This document shows positions 1 to 10,969 of a stretch of 64,000 nucleotides of DNA, piece by piece. The stretch spans positions 62,016,810 through 62,080,809 of the forward strand of contig JAVIAB010000159.1 in NCBI GenBank assembly GCA_032433765.1. Reading direction: 5' to 3'. The translations under genes were made by a program, and so were the position numbers. This DNA is from Megaustenia siamemsis (Eukaryota > Mollusca > Gastropoda > Stylommatophora > Ariophantidae). Every line of letters begins with the position of its first letter. Positions within the stretch are counted from its first letter, which is position 1. The notes beneath the pieces were generated by a model. The model was given only the letters and a program-made list of their open reading frames with translations. It made no database searches and was not told the origin of the DNA.

Positions 1-679
1 CACTCTCACTGAATAATAACAGAAACCATTATGGTTGAAGACTTTCATTGTGTAAGAGCTGAAAACATAATGGTTGAAACTCAGTGTACATTAGCTGAAA
101 ACATGATATTTGATACACTCTCACTGTATAATAGCTGAATACATGATAGTTGAACAAGTTCTCTGTATAATAGCTGAAAAAAATTATAGGTGAACTCCTC
201 TCATTGCATAATAGCTAAGAATATGATAGATGGAATACATTTAATAATTATTGGCTGAAAACATGGTAGTTGAAACACTCTCGCCTTAAATAGCTGAAAA
301 CAATATAGTTGAACATTCTCACTGTATAATAGCTGAAAACAGGATAGATGGATTCATCTTACTATTTAATATCTGAAAACATGATAGTTGAACACTCTCA
401 CTGTACAATAGCTAAAAACATTATAGTTGAACACTCTCACTGTACAATAGCTAAAAACATTATAGTTAAACACTCTCACTGTATGATAGCTAAAAACATT
501 ATAGATGAACACTCTCACTGTATGATAGCTAAAAACATTATAGTTAAACACTTTCACTGTACAATAGCTAAAAACATTATAGTTGAACACTCTCACTGTA
601 CAATAGCTAAAAACATTATAGTTGAACACTCTCACTGTACAATAGCTAAAAACATTATAGTTGAACACTTTCACTGTAT
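1..679 (+). repeat. 39-bp tandem array 1 (L-A monomers)
   Basis: About 17 head-to-tail units of 36-39 bp. Each carries a core like gaacactctcactgtataat, then agctgaaaacat, then tatagtt. From about 366 to 670 the units are regular at 39 bp, so they read as a 13-residue peptide repeat, which I treat as a by-product of 39 being divisible by 3. The left part is more diverged. The array runs without a gap into the L-A 5' sequence at 680. The same unit recurs at 56.7-60.4 kb and 61.4-61.6 kb. Confidence 0.9.
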
Positions 680-2072
680 TCGCCCGTGCGCTGTTGGGTC
701 CGAAAGGGGAGTAAACATTAGTTGCGCTGTACCAGCAACGCTCATAAGAGACGAGAAAGGAAGTTTGGGCATGGGACTGTCTATCCCATACTGTAAGAAA
801 AGAAGCCGAAAAAACTTTATAAACATGGACAAGGCAAAGAAATGAATAAAAGTAAATACGCCAACCAGGAAAGATAAAGGGTCTCTTTCTAAGAGATGTA
901 TGATTAAAGCGGAGAATGCCTTAAGGAGTCAATGTTGAAGACTCACCATTTGTCTTCCAGAAAAACCTCCAGAATTGGCATCTGAAATGTACGTACCCTC
1001 AACGAACAAGGAAAATCTGCACAGGTAGCAGCAGAAATGGGAAATTACAATCACAATATCCAATGATATGCACCAACCAATGATAAGGATGATTTCTTTA
1101 AATTTACATAAATGGATGCATGGCTGCTTACAGAAGCATTTTTAATAAGAACAGGAGTAAGGCAGGGATGCATTCTATCTCCATTTATCTTTCTACTGGC
1201 CATTTATTGTGTTATGAAAATAACTCAAAACAACAGAAATGGAATCAGGTGGTCACTGACCAAACAACTTGATGATTTAGACTTTGCTAATGACATAGCT
1301 CTCCTATCACACAGCCATCGACAGATGCAGGATACAATGAGCATACTTGATGAGAGATGACAACAGCTAGGACTGAAGATTAATAGAGATAAGTCCAATA
1401 TTATGAGAATTAATGCAGTTGGCAATAACCAAAAAAATTAGGAGAAATACCTCTACTGGACGTACAATTTTACATATATATAAGGGCAGTAATATAGATA
1501 AAGAGGGAGGAACAGAAAATGATACCAAAATAAGAAAATCAAAAAGCAAGGGCAGGTTTTATTGCACTTGGAAACATATGGAAATGCAAAGAAATTAGGT
1601 TAAATACAAAAATAAAAATTTTCAACTCAGATGTTAAGTCAGTCCTATTATATGACTGTGAAACATGGAGTTCAACAAAATTGACAATCATGAAGATACA
1701 AACTTTTATTAATGGATGCTTACGCAGAATAAAAGGATGGAAATAGCAGGACCAAATCACTAACATAGAATTATGGAAATGTACCAGTCAAATTCCAGTT
1801 GATAAAGAGATACAGCGAAGACGATGGCGCTGGATGGTACACGCACTACTGAAGCGAATTTAGAATATTACACATCAGGCCCGTTTTTGGAATCCCCAGT
1901 GAAAAGACCAAGAGGAAGACCAAGACATTCTTGGAGAAGACAGATAGAAACAGGGATGAAGATGATACGGAAGACATGGAATGATCTTAAAAGAATGGCA
2001 AAAAGCAGAACGACTTGAAAAGTGTTTGTTGAAGACCTATGCTCCACAGGGAGCTGAAAAGTAGAAGAGGAA
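680..2072 (+). mobile_element. L-A LINE copy 1, internally deleted and decayed
   Basis: A non-LTR retrotransposon remnant in the sense direction. The 5' untranslated part (680 to about 930) matches the copies at 60,391 and, inverted, at 58,434. A reading frame from 932 gives the start of an apurinic-type endonuclease (TSRIG, a stop, then NVRTLNEQGKSAQ). After about 1,055 most of the endonuclease and the RT N-terminus are deleted. RT resumes near 1,112 with RTGVRQGCILSP. The catalytic motif is FAND instead of FADD, so this copy could not be active even without its stops. Decayed C-terminal sequence follows to about 2,050: SNIDKEGGTENDTKI, then a region like the RGRPRHSWRR tail. The end is a purine-rich AGAAGA tail. 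Confidence 0.85.
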
Positions 2073-2085
2073 GAAGAGGAAAAAA

Positions 2086-2320
2086 GATAAAATGGTTTGG
2101 CCAAGGGACAGGGCAGAAAGATCAAAACACAACACAACGAGTCTTCAACACACGTTGTGAGAATACCAGACCCAGTGGCCAACCATGGAAAAAGATGGAT
2201 GGATGGAATATCAGAAGCACTAGGAAATATAACAGCAGCAGAGGCAGACAGAAGGGCAAAAGACCGCAAATTATATCTCCCCTCGACGCTGAAAGGTAAA
2301 TAAGGAAGGAAAGAAGTAGA
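2086..2320 (+). mobile_element. L-D LINE 3' fragment
   Basis: A 5'-truncated 3' end of family L-D, fused directly to the purine tail of L-A copy 1. The C-terminal protein reads in two frames, giving pieces such as RWMDGISEALGNITA and RKLYLPSTLKGK. These match the antisense copies at 25,560, 51,393 and 55,916. It ends with a GAAGAA-type tail. The following sequence to about 2,500 shows nothing I recognise. Confidence 0.75.
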
Positions 2321-2504
2321 AGAAGAAGAAATGAAATAATGGATTTTGATAATCGTTATAGCAAAACTCCATTTTAATGCTGAAACAACAAATGAAACAT
2401 CCACATATTATGGATAAAGTGTCAAACAGAAACAGATGCTCAGTTTATTGTAATAATGAAAGAATCGAGATTCGTCTCAAACAGTTTTAGGGCTCTCTTT
2501 TTTA

Positions 2505-3785
2505 AGACTATGAATGATATGAATGACTATGACTGACAGATGAATGACACAAGTGACTATGAATGACAAATGAATGACATGAGAGACTTTCGCTGACATG
2601 TGCATTACTATGAATGCCATGAAAGAATATTGCTGACAGATTAATGATATTAGTGATTAAGAATGACAGAGGAATGACACGACGGACATTGAATGACAGA
2701 TAAATGACTACGGCAAAGAGAAATATGACATAATTACTGTCAAAGAGATTTACATGACATAATTGACTACTACTGAATGATGAATGACATGAATGACATG
2801 AGTGACTAAGAATGACAGATAAATGACTATGACAGAGAGAAATATGACATAATTACTATAAAAGAGATTTACACGACATAAGTGACTACCACTGAATGAT
2901 GAATGACATGAGTGTCTAACAATGACAGATGAATGACTACGAATGATATATGGATGACATGAATGACTAAGATTGACTTCAGTAACTGTGAATGACATAA
3001 GTGAATATGATTGACATACGAATAACATGAGAGATTATGAATGACGTCAAATTACATGTAAATGCCTATCAATGATATATGGTGACATGTGAGACTATAA
3101 CTGATAGATGAATGAACTGAATGACGATCACTTACATATGAATAACATGAGCGACTATGACTGGCAGATGAATGACATGAGTAACTATGAATGCCATTTG
3201 AATGGCTAGACTACATCTGACATGAATTAATGCAAGTGACAGATGAAAGACATGAATGATAATGACTGACAGATTGATGATATGCATGACTATGACTGAT
3301 ATATGAATAGCACAGGTACTATGATTGAAATAAGTGACAATAAATGAGAAATGAATGATTAAAAATGGTCGATGAATGACATAGCGACTATTATTGACAG
3401 ATGAATGACATGAGTGACTATGAATTACAGCGAATGACAGATGTATTATTATGAATGACAGATGAATGTCTATGACTGATATATGAATGATATGAGTGAC
3501 TATAACTGGAAGATGGATGACTTAGATGATTATGACTGACAGATAGATAACATGTGTGACTCTGAATAACATAAGAGACCACGACTGACATATCAGACTG
3601 CGAATGACAGTTGAATTACATGAATATTTTTTCCGAAAAATGAATGGCATGGATGAACATGAATAACAGCTGAGTGACTACAGATGACAGATGAATCACA
3701 TGAATGACTACGAATGGCAGATGAATGTCTGCGGATGACATATGAATGACTATGAATGACAGTTGAATGTCATGAAAAACTATTA
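2505..3785. repeat. GAATGAC/TGA-rich minisatellite
   Basis: About 1.3 kb of degenerate tandem repeat built from short words: gaatgacatga, gtgactatgaatgac, agatgaatgac. Period is irregular, roughly 20-40 bp. The minus-strand open frames in it are by-products of the repeat. It begins about 180 bp after the L-D fragment. Confidence 0.85.
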
Positions 3786-3805
3786 ATAACACATTACTTT
3801 ATTAA

Positions 3806-3925
3806 AGTACACCTTACATCCTACGCCCACTGGCTCCCGTTACGCCCACTGTCTCCTTACTACCAGCTATGCCGTAGCACTGCAATCATTTGCCTGTTCC
3901 CTAATGGACAGATTAAACAGATGTT
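3806..3925 (+). mobile_element. Diverged PLE terminal relic
   Basis: The order of words cactggctcc, ctaccagct, gcactgcaat and atttgcctgttccct matches part of the PLE unit at 53,630-53,684 (ttggctcc, ctaccagcttt, gcattgcaat, atttgcctgttccct). It is short, diverged, and lacks the hammerhead-like core. Sequence from 3,926 to 4,148 shows no recognised feature. Confidence 0.55.
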
Positions 3926-4149
3926 AAGGGCGGGGCCATACCAGGTATAGTATTTAAACCCAGCCATTTCGAATCTACAATCTGTTTGTCAACGTTGCTA
4001 CAAGCAGCTAGATAGTGTTGTGTTCAGAAGATCAGTAAGTACGATACTACTTACATTTTTATTTTGACTTATTTTTTTGTTTTGTGAAATTATACAGGGA
4101 AGGTTTTATTGTTAATGTTATTTTTATTTCTTATTTTCGTTCGAAATGA

Positions 4150-4173
4150 TTATATATATATATATATATATAT
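4150..4173. repeat. (TA)n microsatellite
   Basis: About 24 bases of uninterrupted TA, a simple dinucleotide tract in AT-rich spacer. Confidence 0.95.
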
Positions 4174-4189
4174 GTTTATTGTAAAGGCA

Positions 4190-4985
4190 GGATAAGATGG
4201 TCTAGGAGTTGGCTTGCTGGTCTGTTTTCAGAGTAGAGACTTGAGTAATGTTCAACCCATCTTTCCAGCTGTTTAGTTGTCACTGATAGGCTCACCGTTT
4301 GTGTCTTTTAAGAGAGCAATTTTTAAAATTTATCTTTAACAAGAGACGAGATCCCACAGTCAAGGATGCACGACTTTAGTCGGTTCAATGAATCATTGTC
4401 ACTGTCGAGGTCTTCTGCTCTTTCAGTGCGTTTCTGGAAGGCATTCGGGAACAGAACTTGGTTGTCGGGTAATTTCGTTGCAGCGATATTAATCATAGGA
4501 CTGGCTGGTTCTCTAGATTTGTATATCTTGTTGGTGGTTGCCTTCACTTTAGTAATGACAAGTGTGGGTTGTGTGTCACAGTTTACGCTATGGTATGCTC
4601 TGGTTACTCTAACATTATTTAAGTGTTGTCTGCGAACTAGGACACAGTCTTGCTGGTGCCAATGCACGGTCCTTGGGTAACAACATCTTGCTTTTTGGTG
4701 GGTTTTTAACGATGAAGGAGATGTTGGTAGCACACAGGTTGTTAAGGGAACAAAATTCTAGAAGCCTCTGACCATTATCGTTCATTTTGGCAATACCATG
4801 ATGACCTAGGAAAGATGACCATGAATGATTTTCAGATCCAAACGTGTATTTAGATCGCCCAGCACGTAAAGGTGTTCTATTTTTGTGGATTGAATCAGAG
4901 GTAACTTGGAACATCTCGCAAAATTTATCTTTATCGCATGTGGTTGTTGCAACTGTTGTTGCATAGGCGCTGACGATGTTGATTG
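4190..4985 (-). mobile_element. L-E LINE endonuclease fragment
   Basis: An antisense fragment of another non-LTR family. Minus-strand frames give an endonuclease C-terminal half: GHHGIAKMNDNGQRLLEFC, then (after a frame change) TVHWHQQDCVLVRR, VNCDTQPTLV and a basic linker. A linker region follows toward 4,190. The motif order (G-x-MNxNGQRLLEFC, HWHQxD, CDTxxxLV) is the one seen in a widespread animal LINE endonuclease family. The fragment has at least one frameshift and no RT core. Confidence 0.75.
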
Positions 4986-5025
4986 TTCCAGCTTTTGAAT
5001 GGATTTTTTATGTTTTTATGTTATT

Positions 5026-5440
5026 TGGTTATGGAAGGCCCCAGTATCACTTCAAAGCGAATTAAAACCCATAATTGCTCAACCGCCCGTGCCAGCGGAA
5101 TCATCGGAATCTCATCTCCCCAACAAAGAAAGGTAACTGTCGTCCCCATCGTAGCAGTCTCAGTACACGCCAAAAGACATAAGGCGAAACTGCGCAGAAT
5201 GTGAACACAGCCAACTATTCCCTGCCATACGATATTATCATTCATCGTAAACAATTGGACTATCGAAATATGATCAAAGCGGATGAGACACACAGCTCAC
5301 GGTGTGCACAGAACACTTAACTCAGTAGCTCCTGCAACAAGCCAGACTTGGAATATGAGGAAACTGCAACAAGGAACACTTTTCATGCATAGCCTTCAAT
5401 GGTTCCTGCCGTCTATCCACCATATACCGGAGCGTCACGT
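5026..5440 (+). repeat. Dispersed repeat F, copy 1
   Basis: A moderately repeated sequence of unknown class. It starts near ttatggaaggccccagtatc and includes caaccgcccgtgccag and aatatgaggaaactgcaac. Copies lie at 40,741 and, shorter, at 47,806. I recognise no coding domain, terminal inverted repeat or tail. From 5,441 to about 5,640 nothing is recognised. Confidence 0.7.
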
Positions 5441-5672
5441 CCTCTTGAATAATGATGATCGTCGTATTTTTTAAAAATGTATAGCGCTTGATGATGTTAG
5501 GCCATCGTTGTTGACTCCAATTCCAAACATATAGACACACAGTTACTCGTCAGACTATCCCCGTCGCACATCAAACAACAGACCGTAAGATTAGCGTACG
5601 GCTGGTCTAGGGATGTACAATGAGCCATTACGATGACGTAGCACACAACATGGCTGACCACCGTGAAAGAGA

Positions 5673-6524
5673 TTGGAGCCTCCAGAGGAAGCCATGGAGA
5701 GTCGGAGAAATTTGAACTTATGTCGGAGGAAAGATCTTAAAATAAGTACTTGGAATGTTAGGACTCTATATCGACAAGGGAAATTGGAAAATCTGATTCA
5801 AGAAGCAGAACGAATAAATATAGATATTTTAGGCATATCAGAGACTAGATGGAAAGAATGTGGGTACATTGAAGACGAAAAATATACATTTATATACTCA
5901 GGAAACACAACAGAACATCAAAGAGGGGTAGGAATACTGATAAAAAGAGAGCTACACAAATATATAAGTACCCACTGAACATACAGTGATAGGATTATAC
6001 TACTCAAGTAGAAAGCAAAGCCATTCGACATAGCAATAATACAGACATATGCACCTACTCAAGACTACACAGATGAACAAATAGAGGCATACTATTAAGA
6101 CCTAAATAAAGTTATGAAGCAAGTGAAATCTTCATACATCTTGATTGTAATGGGTGACATGAACGCTAAAGTAGGAAAAGGTAGATATAAGACAATTATA
6201 GGAAATCATGGTTTAGGAAAAAGAAATGACAGAGGAGAAAGATTAATACAATTCTGTGAAAAAAATTGGCTGATAATATGTAACACCTACTTTGAGCAAG
6301 AGAAAAGGAAACTATACACATGGAAAAGCCCTGGAGATAGGAAGAGGAATCAAATAGATTACATAATGATAAAAGAAAGGTTCCATAACAGCGTAAAGAA
6401 AGCCAAAACCTACCCAGGAGCAGATATTAATTCTGATCACAATCCTGTAATGATTAAAATGAAAATCAAACTAAAGAGAAACAAGCAAAAATCTAATTCA
6501 TCAACAAATCCACTCGATATATAG
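5673..6524 (+). pseudogene. L-B1 endonuclease domain (broken)
   Basis: Encodes the endonuclease that nicks target DNA before target-primed reverse transcription. Two open blocks (5,673-5,978 and 6,114-6,524) show the exonuclease-endonuclease-phosphatase signature: LKISTWNVRTL near residue 23, LGISETRW near 53, GDMNAKVG, QIDYIMI and the SDHNPV motif with the catalytic His. The bridge 5,979-6,113 keeps QTYAPTQDYTDEQIEAYY but has stop codons in place of sense codons. A frameshift after about 6,515 separates it from the linker. The chosen start is the first ATG (5,673); the ATG at 5,694 is an alternative. Confidence 0.85.
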
Positions 6525-7309
6525 CAGCTTTAAATCAAAAAGATATTAAAGATACCTATACAATACAAGTAAAGAACACATACCAGAAGCTGCTAGAGGA
6601 AGGAATTGAACAATACAGAAGAGAAAATCCTGATGAAAAAGTAACAACCAAATGGCAATGCATAAAGAAAAGCATACAAAAAGCCTGCGACACCTTACCC
6701 AAAAGAGTAAAGAACAAAAAACAAAAATGGATAACTAACACCATCTTAGAAAAAATGGAAGAAAGGAGACAAGCGAAGAACACTGCCCAATACAATAAAA
6801 TAGATAATGAGATACGCAAAATGTGCAAAAAGGCAAAAGAAGACTGGCTCAGCCAAAAATGTATAGAAATAGAAACTATGGAAAGCAAACAAGACCTAAA
6901 AGGAATGCACACAGAAATAAAGAGAATGACTAATAACAATAAAAAAGCCACAGAAGGTGGATGCATTGCAGACAAAAAAGGAAAAATACTAACAGACAAT
7001 AAGGATATCATAGATAGATGGCAGGAATATATAACAGAACTATTTCATGATCAAAGGGACAAGAAACCAGTTATAAAATGTACATCAGGCTATAAAATCT
7101 TAAAATCTGAGGTGGAAAAAGCTATAAAAACAATGAAAAGGGGAAAAGCAGCAGGACCTGAAAGCATACAGATAGAGATGATACAGGCACTTGAAGATTT
7201 TGGCATTGAAGTGATTACAGACATATGCAACGACATATACCACACATGATACATACCTAATGAACTAAAAACATCAACTTTCATTGCATTGCCTAAAAAG
7301 AATGGTGCA
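6525..7309 (+). pseudogene. L-B1 linker and RT N-terminal part
   Basis: Lysine-rich linker, then the start of the RT region. Motifs include KAIKTMKRGKAAGPESIQIEM, a conserved lead-in (K-GKAxGPDxI) to LINE RT domains. The TGA at 7,247-7,249 interrupts NDIYHT-YIPNELK, where the related copy at 63.1 kb keeps glycine, so this is a single-base nonsense change. The frame stays readable beyond it to PKKNGAVEC at 7,319, where another LINE interrupts it. Confidence 0.8.
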
Positions 7310-7319
7310 GTTGAATGCA

Positions 7320-7679
7320 AGATATCTGCAAGATATCTTAAGATATCTGCAAATCATCTCTGAAAGACTGACTTCTCCATCTGTGAAAACGACTGGCAAC
7401 ATCTGGCAAGTGATCGCACATCATGGAGAGCACGTATGAGGAACGGTATAACAACATTTGAGACTGTTCTAAGACAGGACTTAGAAGAGAAGAGACTCAT
7501 GAAAAAGGATGGTAAACCCTGTGGACCAGCGAGCCTGACCTGTTCATTATGTGACCGCGTGTGTTTGTCAAACATTGGTAGAATTAGCCACGAGAGAAGC
7601 TGTTCGGCAAAAACAATACCTCAAAAAAATACGCAATAGCCTCCACTAGACCGTCTGACAAGACGAAAAGGGCCATATA
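7320..7679 (+). mobile_element. L-I LINE 3' fragment nested in L-B1
   Basis: A 360-bp insert flanked by the 10-bp direct repeat gttgaatgca (7,310-7,319 and 7,680-7,689). Deleting the insert plus one repeat restores the L-B1 frame exactly. The insert carries the C-terminus of a different LINE: DWQHLASDRTSWRARMRNG, FETVLRQDLEEKR, then a C-x2-C-x12-H-x3-C zinc-knuckle-like motif (CSLC to HERSC) at 7,540-7,595, ending at the stop at 7,637-7,639. It is 5'-truncated, which is typical of abortive target-primed insertion. Confidence 0.88.
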
Positions 7680-7689
7680 GTTGAATGCA

Positions 7690-8972
7690 GTGACTTTAGA
7701 ACAATAAGCCTAATGAGCCATGTTACAAAAATCTTGCTAAAAGTTATACAAGGAAGGATTCAGAATAAAATCAATACTGAATTAGATGAGCAACAATTTG
7801 GATTTAGGAAAAATAGCGGGACAAAAGAAGCCATATTCTGCATGAGAACATTAACCGAAAAATACACAGAAGTAAACAAACCAATATATGCCTGCTTCAT
7901 AGACTACACCAAAGCTTTTGATAGAGTACACCACAAACAACTTATAGAATGCCTAAAAGAGATACATCTAGATGACATGAATATACGACTAATATGCAAT
8001 CTATACTGGGAGCAAACAGCAATAATACAATATAACAAAGAGTTCTCTACACCCATTGACATAAAAAGAGGAGTAAGACAAGGATGCATCCTATCACCAA
8101 GCTTGTTCAATCTATACACTGAGCAAATCTTTAAAAACATCATAGAGATGCCAGGCCTACAAATTAATGGAAAGATAATCAATAACCTAAGATATGCTGA
8201 CGATACTGTACTACTAGCAGAAAATCCTAAAGACCTACAACAATTACTTAATGAAATAAACACGACAAGCAAAAAATGTGGACTAGATATGAATATCAAA
8301 AAGACTAAAACTATGATCATAAACAAAGAAAATACTCAAAACCCACAAGTGAATATCAAAATTGAAGGAATAGACCTTGAGACAGTTCAGAACTATAACT
8401 ACCTTGGACATACTATAACCAGTGATGGAAAATGTACAACTGAAATAAACAAAAGATTAGGAATGACAAAAAGTAATTTTAATGTCATGAAGGGCATACT
8501 AACATCAAAACAAATAACACCAGAGCTAAAACTAAGAATAGCAAAATGTTACATCTTCTCAATAATCCTATATGGTGCTGAAACATGGACATTAGACAAG
8601 AAAACAGAACAGAGAATTGAAGCCTTTGAAATATGGATATATAGAAGAATAGGTAGAATTGGATGGAAGGAAAAGAAAACAAACGACGAAGTCTTAAAAC
8701 AACTAAAAATGAAAAGAGAACTTCTGAACACAATTAGAACAAGACAAATGCGATTCTTAGGCCATGTTAACAGACACAACAGCCTACTGAAAGTAATCCT
8801 GGAGGGGAAAATACAAGGTAAAAGAGGCAGAGGCAGACCAAGATTAACATGGACGAGTAACATCAAAAGATGGACAAATCAACCGATGACAACCTGCACC
8901 ATCAAAGCAAGATATAGAGCAGAATGGCGCTGCATGGTAGCCAACCTTCGTTGCGGAGACAGCACTCAATGA
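7690..8972 (+). CDS. L-B1 reverse transcriptase, intact 3' part
   Basis: Open for 419 codons from the internal ATG at 7,713. That ATG is not the true start, because the RT frame is continuous upstream of the nested insertion. RT motifs in order: FGFRKNSGTKEAI, YACFIDYTKAFDRV (palm aspartate), GVRQGCILSPSLF, LRYADDTVLLAE (catalytic YADD, about residue 170), and GLDMNIKKTKTM. Then come YGAETWTLDKKTE and a basic terminus (GKRGRGRPRLTW). The domain copies element RNA into DNA at the target. All catalytic residues I can see are present. The frame is long and unbroken, unlike most copies here, so this insertion is comparatively young. Confidence 0.88.
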
Positions 8973-8999
8973 TGATGATGATGAGCACACAACAATATC

Positions 9000-9239
9000 G
9001 CTTCCTTTAGAATTCTGATTATTCTAGTGAAAGCAGCTTACGACGAGCAAAACACGGTGCAAATTCCCTAAAGCGATAAAACTGCGGCTGACAAAGTAGT
9101 TTACATTAATGAGTAACGGAAATAACTTGCGTCAAGGAATTCCAACAACGGTCATGAAAAGCACAAATGTGACGTAAAGCGCAGATCAAGTATAGACGTT
9201 GGAAGGTCGCATTCACATAATGTTATTATGTGTTCTCAT
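9000..9239. other. Spacer
   Basis: No coding, tRNA or tandem structure recognised between the L-B1 tail and the next LINE fragment. Confidence 0.5.
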
Positions 9240-9536
9240 GGGAAAATATAGACTTGGAGAAATGAATGTGTATGGAGAGATATTCGCAGAACGATTGTGA
9301 TTTTAATCAAATGAGATTATGAGGAACAATATTCCAACATGAAAGAATATATAAAGCAACATGGGTGTGATCAGATCATAGATCGGAGAGTGAAATTGAC
9401 CACATATGTCTTAGTAAAAATTGTAAGTCATTCTTAGGTGATGTAAAAGTATATAGAGGAGCAGATGTGGCTCTTCTAGCCAAACTTAAATTGAAAAGAT
9501 ATACTACAGCACATAAGGGTAGATATGATATCAATG
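9240..9536 (+). mobile_element. L-A LINE endonuclease fragment, left part
   Basis: A degenerate sense-strand endonuclease segment with stops and frameshifts. Across frames one can read GEMNVYGEIFAE, a GGTIFQHE-like block, ESEIDHICLSKN, a YRGADV block and LAKLKLKRYT. These are late endonuclease motifs in the order expected for L-A. The fragment stops exactly at an L-B3 insertion and resumes at 10,705. Confidence 0.7.
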
Positions 9537-10695
9537 TATCATCATCATGTGCCGTACCGGTTGGCGTTGGCCATCATGTCCTTCCACAATCTTCTATCCA
9601 TAGTGCATCGAATGAATTCTGTTGTTGACTGTTTTCCATGCCATGACACCAAGCTATCCAGTATTTTCTCTCTTTGTTGTCCGCAATCTCTCTTTCAGTT
9701 TATTTTGCCAGTTGTAACCAAGTATTCCAACTTTCCTCTTCTCATGATGTGCCCGTAAAATGTTTATTGCTTCTTTCTGATATTTTTTTTAAGAACTCCC
9801 TTTTTGTGTTGGCCTCTTTGAGAAATTTCTCATTGGTCTTTTTAGCTTTCCAGGGAACTTTCAACATTCTTCTGAGAAATCTCATGTCTGTGGCCTCTAA
9901 TCGTCTTTTCATTTGTTTGTGTATTGTCAATGATTCGCTTCCATAGGTCAGAATTGGTTCTATATAGCACCGATGAACTCTCTTTCTTATTTCTATTGAC
10001 ATAGATTTGTTGCATAAGATATTTTTTATTTTCTGAAATGCTGTTTTGGCTTGAGCTATTCTGCTTTTTATTTCTGTGGTGCATCTCCCATCTGATGTTA
10101 TTATTGTGCCCAAGTATTTGAAACGTTGCACTTGTTTCAGATCTGACTTGTTTATTTTTTTATACTCCATGATGGTGTTGATTGTTTCTTCGATATAACC
10201 ATTACGTCTGTTGTCTTACTATTCAGACTGAGACCTTTCTTGTTGCTTTCTTTTACTATTATATCTATCATTTCTTGTAGATGTCGTTTTCTCTGTCTCT
10301 GCTATTAAGACTGAGTCATCCGCATATCGTACATTATTTATGTTCTGACCGTTGACTTCAATTCCTTCTTTGTCTACTATTGATCTCATAATATGTTCGC
10401 TGTAAAGTGAAAAAAATCCGGCGACAGAACACAGCCTTCTCTGACTCATTGTTTTATAAATTGAAATTGTCCTGTTTTGCTGTTAATTCTTATAGCTGCT
10501 GTTTGTTGCCAGTACATGTTTTTGTATGATTCGCAGATCCTTGCCATCAATGTTTAATTTCTCCAACATATTTATTAATTCCACGTGCTTTACTTTGTCA
10601 AATGCTTTCGTGTAGTATATAAACCACATATATAGATATTTCTTTACCTCTATAGATCTTTCTATCAATGTTTTTAAGATGTATATTGCATTATC
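9537..10695 (-). mobile_element. L-B3 LINE inserted in L-A
   Basis: An antisense, 5'-truncated L-B copy flanked by the 9-bp repeat atatcaatg (9,528-9,536 and 10,696-10,704). Its 3' tail at the left is the complement of TGATGATGATA. Minus-strand blocks: palm motif YYTKAFDKVKH (10,483-10,668), YADDSVLIAE (10,219-10,449), then the C-terminal region FKYLGTIITSDGRCTTEIKSR to LRRMLKVPWKAKKTNEKF (9,742-10,170). Several frameshifts separate the blocks. Confidence 0.9.
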
Positions 10696-10704
10696 ATATC
10701 AATG

Positions 10705-10785
10705 CAGTGTTTCTTTAAATGCCATGAATTAAAGAGAAATTTGCTGTCACAGTATCAAACAAATACCAAGTTTGATCACGGGATT
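10705..10785 (+). mobile_element. L-A LINE fragment, right part
   Basis: This continues the L-A sequence interrupted at 9,536. One frame reads KEKFAVTVSNKYQV, the short motif that follows the endonuclease; the antisense L-A copy near 51.1 kb has KFAVTIANKYQV at the same place. No L-A sequence is recognised after about 10,785. Confidence 0.65.
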
Positions 10786-10969
10786 AGACACAAAAATACA
10801 ACACAAACATGTTATTTTATTTACGGCGATCAAGACAAATACTGTAACATATTAGACGCCATCTTGCTCTTTCAACAGTTCATTGACCTCAAATCGGTTA
10901 GAATACCGGAAATACTCGCCGAAACAAAACAAAAAACACATAAACTTCAGATCCATCACCTATTACAAT

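Larger units (their letters stand above)
5640..8990 (+). mobile_element. L-B1 LINE, nearly full length
   Basis: The most complete element in the window, of the RTE-like endonuclease/RT kind often labelled craniofacial development protein 2-like in automatic annotation. Order: a short 5' part, apurinic-type endonuclease (from the ATG at 5,673; KISTWNVRTL, ISETRW, GDMNAK, NQIDYI, SDHNPV), linker, RT with YADD, then a basic GRGRPRLTW C-terminus. It ends at 8,972 and is followed by a short TGATGATGATGATGA tail. The tail type recurs on other L-B copies here. Lesions are few: scattered stops in the endonuclease, a frameshift near 6,520, a TGA at 7,247, and a nested 360-bp insertion at 7,320. Confidence 0.9.

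Noticed and set aside
348..845. 13-residue repeat protein at the left edge
   Set aside because: By-product of the 39-bp monomer; it continues into the L-A untranslated region.
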